Of a stretch of 64,000 nucleotides of DNA, positions 23,999 through 31,643 are shown piece after piece (position 1 is the stretch's first letter; every line of letters begins with the position of its first letter). The notes under the pieces are model-generated. The model saw only the letters and a list, made by a program, of their open reading frames with translations. It was not told the DNA's origin and searched no databases. A program made the translations under genes and the position numbers. This stretch comes from Hymenobacter telluris (GTDB taxonomy: Bacteria > Bacteroidota > Bacteroidia > Cytophagales > Hymenobacteraceae): contig NZ_JAFLQZ010000006.1 of NCBI RefSeq assembly GCF_017313265.1, positions 124,001 through 188,000 of the forward strand, in the 5' to 3' direction.

Positions 23999-26647
23999 TC
24001 AATTAACCGCCACGGGCACCAGCTGCTTGGCCACGTTCCAGCCTTCCACCGAAACGACGGGCGCCGGTACGTCAGTCGAGGGGGTGTAGTCGAGCAGCAC
24101 GGTTTTGCTCTCGCCGGGCAACACCGACACGTAGTTGTCGGTGTAGAACACGGGCAGAATGCGCTTTTGGGTTTGCGGATTCACCAGCGCCAGGCGGTTG
24201 AAAAAAGCAACGGGTGCGGTGGCCGGGTTGGTAAGCGTCACCGATACCTGGCTGGCCGCAGTTTGCCGGGCAGTGAGCGTCAGGGGGGCTTTGGCCATGG
24301 TTTTCAGCCCCGAATATTCCCCCTTCGCATCGGGCAGCCAGTAGAAGTTGCTGCTGACTGCTTTCTTGGTCAGGTCCAGCAGCTGCACCGACAGGAACAT
24401 GCCTTTCTGCTGGCCCAGCTGCTTGACAATGGCATTTATGGGCAGGTATTTCTTGGACATCGAGGGGTTGATTTCCACGATTACCTGCGTGACGGGGGTT
24501 TTCTTGCCGGCCATGTCATAGGCGTCGACCACCAGCATCAGGTCGCGCTTCACCTCGAAGCTGTTGTTGGTAATCATCACCACGCTGTCCACGGGGTTGT
24601 ACATCACGTGCAGCGGCTCGCTCCCGTTGCGCAGGCCGTAGAGGCAGGCGTTGGGGTCGAGGTAGTAGTCGTACATCTGGCCGCGCAGGGAAGTCCAGGG
24701 GTTCTGGGTTTTCCAGATGATGCTGCCCGTGTACCACTCCCACATGTGCGAGCTGAAGCCTTCCATGAGGGCGCGGTACTGGTCGTAGTTGACCAGTTGC
24801 GCCTTCAGGCCGAAGTCGCGGGCGTCTTTGGGGGCACCGTAGGGCAGCAGGTACTGCTCGTAGCCGATGTAGGTGTGGTAGTCCCACATGGAATCCACTT
24901 TCTCGGTGGGCTTGCTTTTGGGCCCCAGGTACTGCGGCGGCACCAGGTTGGCCACCGGCAGAAACCGCTCCAACGACTCGTAGTCTCCCACTCCCACCGA
25001 GCCCACTTCCGAGTTGAAAGGATACGTGCGGTGCGCCCAGAAGCGGCTAATCGGCTGAATACCGTAGGGTCCGTCGCCGTTGCCGCCTTGGGTGTTGTAC
25101 GACATGCTGTCGGAGTTGGAATACGTGATAAACCAGCGCGTGCCGTCCAGCTTCGGCAGAATCGAATCTTGCAGCGCCGTGAGGATGTCCTTGGGCGGGG
25201 TGATTTCGTTGCCGCCGCACCACATGCCCAGCGAGGCATAGTTGCGCACCATTTTCACTTGGTCGGCGGCCGAGTTGATGAATAGGCGGTGGTCGTTGGG
25301 GTACTGGCGGCGGGTCCACTGGTCTTCCAGCTTCATGGGGTCCACCCAGCGGCCGTTGCAGTCCCCCGACATCCAGAAGTCCTGCATCACCAGCATACCG
25401 TACTTGTCGCAGGCCTGGTAGAACTCGGGCCGCTCAATCAGGGCGCCGCCCCACACCCGAATCAGGTTCAGGTTCATGTCGCGGTGGAAGCGGATTTCGG
25501 CGTCGTAGCGGGCATCGGTGAAGCGCAGCATGGCGTCGGAAATAATCCAGTTGCCCCCCTTGATGAAGATTTTCTGCCCGTTGAGCAGCACCTGCATGCT
25601 CTGGGTTTTGGCGTTCCACTCGGTCTGGATTTCGCGCACGCCAATCTGCACGTCTTCCTCGTCCGACACGGTTTTGCCCACCAGAAACTGCACCTTCGAG
25701 GGGTATAGGTTCTGCGGGCCGTAGCCGTTGGGCCACCACAGCTTGGGGTTGGGCAGCGTCAGTTGGGGCAAACTCACCACCTGCATTGAGCGGGCCGGCA
25801 AGCTCACTTTCTGGGTCACGGTTTGCCCCCCGATGCTGTATTGCAGCACGCCCGACACCTTTTTGTTGGTGGGGTTTTCCAGCTCGGCGGTTACGTCGAG
25901 CAGCGCCGGCTGCTGCGGGCCGTTGGGTTGGCGCATGCCCGGCACGCGGGTTACCACGTGCGGGTTTTTGAGGTTGATTTGCTTGGTTTTTTCAATCGTC
26001 ACCTTGTCCCAAATGCCGGTGTTCCGGTCCCGGATGGGCCGAATCCAGTCCCAGCCGGCCACGTATTGGTGCGACACGCCCCGGGCAATGGTGCCGTCGC
26101 CGCCCTGGCCGCCGTTGGGGTTGCCCACCGGGTCGGGCGGGTACACCACCACGGCCAGGCGGTTGTTGCCATCCTGGGCCAAGTGGGGGGTGATGTTGTA
26201 GGCCTGGCGCAAAAACATGCCGTGGTGGGTTTGCTGGTTGAGCTTCTGCCCGTTCAGGTACACCTCACAGCTGTAGTTGACGCCCCGCAGGTGCAGCCAC
26301 ACCTGGTCGTCGTCGGTGGCCGGCGCTTCCTTGAAATCCTTGACAAACCAGTAGGTGTAGTAGTCGCGCCCCGTGCGGTAGATGTCGGGGATGCGGTTGT
26401 TATTCATCCCAAAGAAGGGGTCGGGCACCAGCTTGTTGGCTAGCTGCGTGGTGAGCACCGTGCCCGGCACTACGGCCGGCAGCCAGCCCGCCAGCGCGTA
26501 AGTCGGCTGGGAGAGACGCGCGCCGTCGGCCTGCACTTTGGCAATGGATTGGGCTTGCCAGCCCGAATTCAACTCGTAGCGTTGCTGCGCCGCCAGCGGG
26601 TACGCCGCCAGCCACGCCAACAACAAAGTGAGTAGATGCTTCTTCAT
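23999..26647 (-). CDS. GH2 beta-mannosidase, similar to mannosylglycoprotein endo-beta-mannosidase
   Basis: An 882-residue secreted enzyme (signal MKKHLLTLLLAWLAAYPLAA). It has a GH2 sugar-binding domain (LHLRGVNYSCEVYLNGQK), an immunoglobulin-like domain and a TIM barrel. The run GGQGGDGTIARGVSHQYVAG (179-198) and WDWIRPIRDRNTGIWD closely recalls plant endo-beta-mannosidase, which cuts Man-beta-1,4-GlcNAc in N-glycans; exo-beta-glucosaminidases are the other close group. The likely acid/base is Glu481 (MWCGGNEITPP) and the nucleophile Glu547 (FNSEVGSVG). Its place between GH92 and the GlcNAc carrier fits cleavage of the core beta-mannose. Confidence 0.87.
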   Translation of the reverse strand: MKKHLLTLLLAWLAAYPLAAQQRYELNSGWQAQSIAKVQADGARLSQPTYALAGWLPAVVPGTVLTTQLANKLVPDPFFGMNNNRIPDIYRTGRDYYTYWFVKDFKEAPATDDDQVWLHLRGVNYSCEVYLNGQKLNQQTHHGMFLRQAYNITPHLAQDGNNRLAVVVYPPDPVGNPNGGQGGDGTIARGVSHQYVAGWDWIRPIRDRNTGIWDKVTIEKTKQINLKNPHVVTRVPGMRQPNGPQQPALLDVTAELENPTNKKVSGVLQYSIGGQTVTQKVSLPARSMQVVSLPQLTLPNPKLWWPNGYGPQNLYPSKVQFLVGKTVSDEEDVQIGVREIQTEWNAKTQSMQVLLNGQKIFIKGGNWIISDAMLRFTDARYDAEIRFHRDMNLNLIRVWGGALIERPEFYQACDKYGMLVMQDFWMSGDCNGRWVDPMKLEDQWTRRQYPNDHRLFINSAADQVKMVRNYASLGMWCGGNEITPPKDILTALQDSILPKLDGTRWFITYSNSDSMSYNTQGGNGDGPYGIQPISRFWAHRTYPFNSEVGSVGVGDYESLERFLPVANLVPPQYLGPKSKPTEKVDSMWDYHTYIGYEQYLLPYGAPKDARDFGLKAQLVNYDQYRALMEGFSSHMWEWYTGSIIWKTQNPWTSLRGQMYDYYLDPNACLYGLRNGSEPLHVMYNPVDSVVMITNNSFEVKRDLMLVVDAYDMAGKKTPVTQVIVEINPSMSKKYLPINAIVKQLGQQKGMFLSVQLLDLTKKAVSSNFYWLPDAKGEYSGLKTMAKAPLTLTARQTAASQVSVTLTNPATAPVAFFNRLALVNPQTQKRILPVFYTDNYVSVLPGESKTVLLDYTPSTDVPAPVVSVEGWNVAKQLVPVAVN

Positions 26648-26672
26648 TCGAAAGAACTCAGGGTGAATTTAT

Positions 26673-26779
26673 AGTTGTCAGTTGTCAGTTGCGAGTTACC
26701 AGTTGTCCGTATCTCAGCAAATTCTTGGCTGGCAACTCGCAACTGGCAACTGACAACTCGCAACTGACAATTGGTAACT
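26673..26779. repeat. Heptanucleotide inverted array between the MFS carrier and GH2 genes
   Basis: Five 7-nt units (AGTTGTC and variants such as AGTTGCG, AGTTACC) at 26673-26707 face seven units of the complementary type (GGCAACT, CGCAACT, GACAACT and variants) at 26731-26779. The arms can pair in several registers. The right array ends on the first base of the carrier's stop codon. Confidence 0.8.
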
Positions 26780-28086
26780 CAGCGAGGCTGGGCAGCGGGT
26801 GTCCCCTGCCGGGCTTTGTGGCCGTACAGCCCGTAGTAGAGAATGAACAGGTAGCACGGAATTACCAGCCAGTAAGCTTGTTGCGGGCTGAAGTGGTCGG
26901 CCAGCCAGCCGTAGAGCGGCGGTAGCACCGCGCCCCCGGCAATGGCCATAATCAGCAAGGAAGAGCCAATCTTGGTGAACCGGCCGAGCCCTTCAATAGC
27001 CAGCGGCCAGATAGCCGGGAAAATCAGCGAGTTGGCCAGCCCCAGCAGCGAAATAAACAGCACCGAGGTGTAGCCGCTGGTGAACAGCGCCCCCAGCGCA
27101 AACACCACGCCCGCCACGGCAAACAGCTGCAAGGCTTTTTCCTGCGAGAGGTACTTCGGAATGGCCACCACGCCCACCAGGTAGCCTAGCGTCATAGCGC
27201 CCATGGTGCAGGCCGTGAAGAACTTAGCGGTGGTGAGGGCAATACCCTGCGAGGCCCCGTAGCTGATGATGGTGTCGCCGGCAATGACCTCCACGCCCAC
27301 GTAGAAAAACATGGCCAGTGCCCCCAGCAGCAGGTGCGGAAACTGGAAGATGCTGGTTTTGTTGGTGTTGGCGGCGGCCACGGTTTCGTCTTCGTGGTCG
27401 GTATCAATTTCGGGCAGCGAGGAAAAGTAAATTAGCACGGCCAGCAGCACAAGCACGGCCAGCATAATCAGGTACGGCGTTACCACGCGCGCTGCCAGGG
27501 CATTTAGCTCCGCGGCTTTCGAGGCTGCATCCAGGCTGCTTAATCGTTTTACTAATGCGTCAGCATCTTTCAGCGCCACTGCTCCTAGAGCAATGGGGGC
27601 CAGGGCGCCGGCCACTTTGTTGCAAATGCCCATCACGCTGATGCGCTTGGCGGCGCTGGCCCGCGGCCCCAGGATGGTGATGTAGGGGTTGGCCGCTGTT
27701 TGCAGCACCGCCAGCCCCGTACCCTGCACGAACAGCCCCAGCAGAAACAGCCCATACGTGCGCGTGAGGGCAGCCGGCACGAATATGAGCGCGCCCACCG
27801 CCATCACCAGCAGCCCCGCCGACATGCCGTTTTTGAAGCCGGTCTTTTTCAGCACCCACGCCGACGGAATGGCCATTACCAGGTAGCTGATGTAGAAGGC
27901 AAACGCCACCAGGTACGACTCGAAGTTGTTGAGCTCACACGCAATGCGCAGGTACGGAATCAGCACCGAGTTCAACCAAGTGACAAACCCGAAGATGAAA
28001 AACAGCGCCCCGATAATAACAATCGACCGGGTTTGTTGCGTAGTGGCGGGCGCCGCAACGCTGGCCGTGGTAGCTGCTTTGGTCAT
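26779..28086 (-). CDS. MFS sugar permease, probable N-acetylglucosamine carrier (FucP/GluP family)
   Basis: A 435-residue inner-membrane protein with 12 predicted helices of the fucose/glucose/galactose-H+ symporter group. Family motifs are seen in IIGALFFIFGFVTWLNSVLI, GLAVLQTAANPYITILGP and RISVMGICNKVAGALAP. It lies between the GH20 hexosaminidase and the GH2 mannosidase and next to GlcNAc-catabolic genes, so GlcNAc is the most likely substrate (NagP-type); mannose or another monosaccharide is possible. The start at 28086 (MTKAATT) is chosen over an ATG at 28215 that lies in the upstream repeat element. Confidence 0.87.
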   Translation of the reverse strand: MTKAATTASVAAPATTQQTRSIVIIGALFFIFGFVTWLNSVLIPYLRIACELNNFESYLVAFAFYISYLVMAIPSAWVLKKTGFKNGMSAGLLVMAVGALIFVPAALTRTYGLFLLGLFVQGTGLAVLQTAANPYITILGPRASAAKRISVMGICNKVAGALAPIALGAVALKDADALVKRLSSLDAASKAAELNALAARVVTPYLIMLAVLVLLAVLIYFSSLPEIDTDHEDETVAAANTNKTSIFQFPHLLLGALAMFFYVGVEVIAGDTIISYGASQGIALTTAKFFTACTMGAMTLGYLVGVVAIPKYLSQEKALQLFAVAGVVFALGALFTSGYTSVLFISLLGLANSLIFPAIWPLAIEGLGRFTKIGSSLLIMAIAGGAVLPPLYGWLADHFSPQQAYWLVIPCYLFILYYGLYGHKARQGTPAAQPR

Positions 28087-28130
28087 TGATGTGAGGTGAA
28101 AAGGTACAGGTGGGGGACGCTGTGCGAGGT

Positions 28131-28231
28131 GTGTAGAGACGCGACACTTCGCGTCTCCTCGTTGCTGATGTTGTTTACCCTGTGTTGTTCGGATGGCGCG
28201 GATGATGAGACGCAAGTATGCGTCTCTACAC
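28131..28231. repeat. REPIN-like element, copy 3
   Basis: GTGTAGAGACGC at the left edge is mirrored by GCGTCTCTACAC at the right. Each end is a small palindrome of the GAGACGC type, with different inner bases (GACACTTC against AAGTAT). The core TTGCTGATGTTGTTTACC matches the copy at 23887. The element ends directly at the GH20 stop codon (28232-28234). Confidence 0.8.
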
Positions 28232-30580
28232 CTATTCCACTACAATTTCATCGGCAAACAGCCAGGTTTCGGGTGTTTTGGCACCGGCTACCTGGGCGTT
28301 CTTGGCCGTGATTCTGACGAAGCGGGCGGTGGTTTTCTTCAGGTCGGCCTGCACGGTGCTGAGCGTTGGCTTGGCCTGGGCAGCCTGGGCCGCTACCGGC
28401 GCCGAGTACACGGTTTTATACTTCTTGCCGTCATTCGACACCGCAATTTCCACGTTGGTCGGCAGCAGGATTTTAGAGCCGGTTTCCTGCAAAAACTTGC
28501 TTTTGACGGTGTTGATTTCGGTGGCTTGTTTCAGGTCCAGCGTAGCTACCAGGTCGGTGCCCAGGAACCCCAGCCACTGCCCGTCGGTGTGGTTGGTGGA
28601 CCCTTCCAGGCCATCGACCAGCGTTACCGTGCCGGCGCCTTTGTAGTTCTTGTTGGGCTCGTTGGCCAGCACCACGGGCACGGCAAAGGCCTTGTGCGTG
28701 GTGAGCTGCCTGGTCGTGACCTTGCCCATCATCTTGCCATTCTCGAAGGAAGCAGCTTTGATAACGGCCGACTTGGGCACGCTGAACGGTTTGGTGTACA
28801 CCTGCGCTGCGGCCGTTGGCGCGGAGCCATCGAGGGTATACACGATTTGTGGTCCGGCGGCATCCATCTGCAACGCAACCAGGGCGGCACGCTGCGCCGG
28901 GTCGATGGTGATTTGCTGGCGCACGTTGAAGGCACTGCGGGCGTAGTTGACTCCCAGGGCGTCGTAGCGCTGGTATTGCTTCTGCATGCGCTCCTTGAAA
29001 CTGGGCCAGTTCTTCTGTTTGGCGGGCGTCCAGAGCACCTCGGCCAGCGCCGCCATGCGCGGCATCACCATGTACTCCACTTGCTTCTCGTTGGGAATGT
29101 ACTCGGTCCAGAGGTTGGCCTGCGCCCCCAGAATGTACTTCCGTTCGGCAGCAGTCAGGGCCGGCGGCGTGGGCTCCAGCTCATATACCTTGCCCAGCGG
29201 CACGTAGCCCCCGATGCTCAGCGGCTCCAGGCTGGCCTCGCCCTGCAAATAGTCGAAGTAGACGTACGAGCCGGGGGTCATCACCACGTTGTGCTTTTGC
29301 TGGGCCGCGGTGGTGCCGCCTTCCATACCGCGCCACGACATAACGGCTGCATTCGGTGCCAGGCCGCCTTCCAGGATTTCGTCCCAGCCGATGATGGTTT
29401 TGCCCTTGGAGTTCACAAACTTCTCCATGCGCTGCACAAAGTAGCTTTGCAATTCGTGCTCGTCCTTGAGGTTTTCGGCCTTCATGCGGGCCTGGCACTT
29501 GGGGCATTCGTGCCACCGGGTTTTGGGCGCTTCGTCGCCGCCAATGTGCACGATCTTGCTTGGGAACAGGGGCATTACCTCCGTCAGCACGTCTTGCAAG
29601 AAGGTGAAGGTCTGCTCGTTGCCGGCGCAGAAAATATCGTCGAACACGCCCCACAGCCGCTCCACCTTGAACGGGCCACCCGTGCACGACAGCTCCGGGT
29701 ACGCCGTGAGGGCGGCTACGGCGTGGCCGGGCATCTCAATTTCCGGCACCACCGTGATGTAGCGCTCCTGGGCATACTTCACCACCTCCTTGATCTGCTC
29801 CTGGGTGTAGAAACCGCCGTAGCGGATGTTGTCGAACTGGTGGGGCTGGTCGGTGTAGTGGCCGATGAGTGTGCCGTCGCGCCAGCCGCCCACCGAGGTC
29901 AGCTTGGGGTACTTCTTGATTTCGATGCGCCAGCCCTGGTCGTCGGTGAGATGCCAGTGGAAGGTGTTCATCTTGTGCAGCGCGAGGTAGTCGATGTATT
30001 TCTTGACGAACTCCACCGGGAAGAAATGGCGGCACACATCCAGGTGCATGCCGCGCCATTGGTACCGGGGCTTATCCACCACCTCCACGGCCGGCAAACT
30101 CACCGTGGCGGCGGTGGTGCGCTGGGTGGGCAGCAGCTGCCGGATGGTTTGCATGCCCAGGAACAGGCCCTGCGGCTGGTTGGCGGCCAGCACCACCTGC
30201 GTGGGCTGCACACTGAGCTTGTAGCCTTCGGCCCCCAGGGTGTCCGGGAGGGGTTGCCGCAACGTGAGGTAGATGCCGCCGGCACTGGGCTTGCCCGACG
30301 GGGCGGCTACCACTTGCGGCTGCACGCCCGCGGCGCGTTGTATTTCCTGGCTTAGCGCCTGCCCGATGCTGCGTAATTCCTCGTTTTTGGGGTCGACGTA
30401 AATCTTGGTAGCGGACGTAACAGGAAAGCTTCCGTTGCCGGTTGTAAGCTGCATCGGTAGCGGAATAACGGACACGGCGCTACCACGTACAGTGGCTTGC
30501 TGGGCCGCAGCCGGCGCCCCGGCCAGCCAACCGCTCAGCCCTAACAGCACAACACTCGATACCCAAGTAATTTTTCTCAC
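28232..30580 (-). CDS. GH20 beta-N-acetylhexosaminidase
   Basis: A 782-residue secreted enzyme that removes terminal beta-GlcNAc/GalNAc. After the signal peptide come the GH20b domain, the TIM barrel (YQWRGMHLDVCRHFFPVEFV, then HWHLTDDQGWRIEIKKYPKL) and the catalytic Asp349-Glu350 pair in VHIGGDEAPKTRW. A chitobiase-like C-terminal domain (YTLDGSAPTAAAQVYTKPFS) and a discoidin-like end follow. The start is a GTG at 30580 giving (M)RKITWVSSVVLLG, a normal signal peptide. It overlaps the TGA of the ROK kinase gene by 4 bp (GTGA); an ATG at 30631 would spoil the signal peptide. Confidence 0.95.
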   Translation of the reverse strand: MRKITWVSSVVLLGLSGWLAGAPAAAQQATVRGSAVSVIPLPMQLTTGNGSFPVTSATKIYVDPKNEELRSIGQALSQEIQRAAGVQPQVVAAPSGKPSAGGIYLTLRQPLPDTLGAEGYKLSVQPTQVVLAANQPQGLFLGMQTIRQLLPTQRTTAATVSLPAVEVVDKPRYQWRGMHLDVCRHFFPVEFVKKYIDYLALHKMNTFHWHLTDDQGWRIEIKKYPKLTSVGGWRDGTLIGHYTDQPHQFDNIRYGGFYTQEQIKEVVKYAQERYITVVPEIEMPGHAVAALTAYPELSCTGGPFKVERLWGVFDDIFCAGNEQTFTFLQDVLTEVMPLFPSKIVHIGGDEAPKTRWHECPKCQARMKAENLKDEHELQSYFVQRMEKFVNSKGKTIIGWDEILEGGLAPNAAVMSWRGMEGGTTAAQQKHNVVMTPGSYVYFDYLQGEASLEPLSIGGYVPLGKVYELEPTPPALTAAERKYILGAQANLWTEYIPNEKQVEYMVMPRMAALAEVLWTPAKQKNWPSFKERMQKQYQRYDALGVNYARSAFNVRQQITIDPAQRAALVALQMDAAGPQIVYTLDGSAPTAAAQVYTKPFSVPKSAVIKAASFENGKMMGKVTTRQLTTHKAFAVPVVLANEPNKNYKGAGTVTLVDGLEGSTNHTDGQWLGFLGTDLVATLDLKQATEINTVKSKFLQETGSKILLPTNVEIAVSNDGKKYKTVYSAPVAAQAAQAKPTLSTVQADLKKTTARFVRITAKNAQVAGAKTPETWLFADEIVVE

Positions 30581-31461
30581 AGGGAAGGCATGGTTAAAGG
30601 GGTGGGAAGTAACTCCTGCTTCATTTTGCACAGGGCCGCGGCGCCCAGCACGGCGACATTTTCAATGGCGGAAGGCGCAATAACCAGCTGCTCGGTCACA
30701 ATCTGGAACGGAAACTCTTGCAGGCTTTCGTATAGGCCGCCCCGGAAATAGTTGAAGCACTTGCTGACCGAGCCCCCCAGGAAAATAGCCTGCGGCGCCA
30801 TTGCAAACAGAATGATTTTGATGGCGTTGCCGAGGTGCCGGCCGTACTCCGTTAGCACGTTCAGCGCTTCGGCGTTGCCTTGCGCAGCCAGCGCGTGCCA
30901 CTCTGCGCCGGGGCGGCCGGTTTGCTGCGTGAAGAACTTGCCGCTGCAATAATCCTCCAGGGTTTTGTCGCGGTACGGGATGCAGCCAAACTCGCCGGCG
31001 CTGGAAAGCACCCCGGAGTATACATCGTGGTTGATGATGATGCCCGCGCCGAAGCCGGTGCCCAGCGCCAAGCCTACCAGGTTGGCAAACGGCTGGCCCT
31101 GCCCGTACATCTTCTCGCCCACGGCAAAGGCATTGGCGTCGTTGGTGAGGTACACCGGCTTATCGAAGTGGCGGGTGAGGTACTGCTTGAGGTGCACTTC
31201 CTGCCACGACGGGATATTCTGCACCTTGTACACAATGCCGTTTTCCTCGTCAACCAGCCCCGGCGCCCCAATCCCGATGCCCGCCACCTCGGCGTCCACT
31301 ACGGTTTCGAGGTGGCTGGCCAGCTCCGCCAGAATCTGCTCTTTCGAGGCGGTGGTAGACGTTTCAAAGCGCAGTTCCTGCACAATCACCCCGTCCTGCA
31401 CCACCCCAACCTGGATTTTCGTGCCGCCAATATCAATTCCGATGTACTTGGTTGTATGCAT
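30577..31461 (-). CDS. ROK-family sugar kinase (probable GlcNAc/glucosamine or glucose kinase)
   Basis: A 294-residue cytoplasmic ROK protein: the phosphate-binding loop YIGIDIGGTKIQVGVV at the N-terminus, GIGIGAPGLVD, and LTNDANAFAVGE with the catalytic Asp. It has no helix-turn-helix domain, so it is a kinase and not a regulator. The usual ROK zinc motif CxCGxxGCxE is missing; the region reads AGEFGCIPYRDKTLEDYCSG, as in other Bacteroidota ROK kinases. It is translationally coupled to GH20 and follows the NagB gene, so phosphorylation of GlcNAc released by GH20 is the likely role. Confidence 0.85.
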   Translation of the reverse strand: MHTTKYIGIDIGGTKIQVGVVQDGVIVQELRFETSTTASKEQILAELASHLETVVDAEVAGIGIGAPGLVDEENGIVYKVQNIPSWQEVHLKQYLTRHFDKPVYLTNDANAFAVGEKMYGQGQPFANLVGLALGTGFGAGIIINHDVYSGVLSSAGEFGCIPYRDKTLEDYCSGKFFTQQTGRPGAEWHALAAQGNAEALNVLTEYGRHLGNAIKIILFAMAPQAIFLGGSVSKCFNYFRGGLYESLQEFPFQIVTEQLVIAPSAIENVAVLGAAALCKMKQELLPTPLTMPSL

Positions 31462-31524
31462 GTACTTTCAACACGTGTGCTTTCTTTTCTCTGATTCTGC
31501 TCCGTTACTTGTGCCGATGCCTAA

Positions 31525-31635
31525 CCTCACCCCCGGCCCCTCTCCTTGGGGAGAGGGGTGCCAGACGACGTAGCTTCTTCACTGGCTTCATTGAACGCAC
31601 TCCTCTCCCCGAGGAGAGAGGGGCCGGGGGTGAGG
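31525..31635. repeat. Large GC-rich inverted repeat (CCTCACCCCCGG family) after nagB
   Basis: CCTCACCCCCGGCCCCTCTC at the left pairs with its near-complement at the right edge (31616-31635). Each arm also contains its own smaller hairpin of CTCTCC...GGAGAG type. It ends 8 bp from the NagB-fusion stop codon and looks like a dispersed palindromic repeat. Confidence 0.75.
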
Positions 31636-31643
31636 TCGCGCCT

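Noticed and set aside
30577..31461. ROK protein as a second NagC-type repressor
   Set aside because: It lacks any helix-turn-helix domain and has kinase motifs from its first residues; the true ROK regulator is at 33693-34943.
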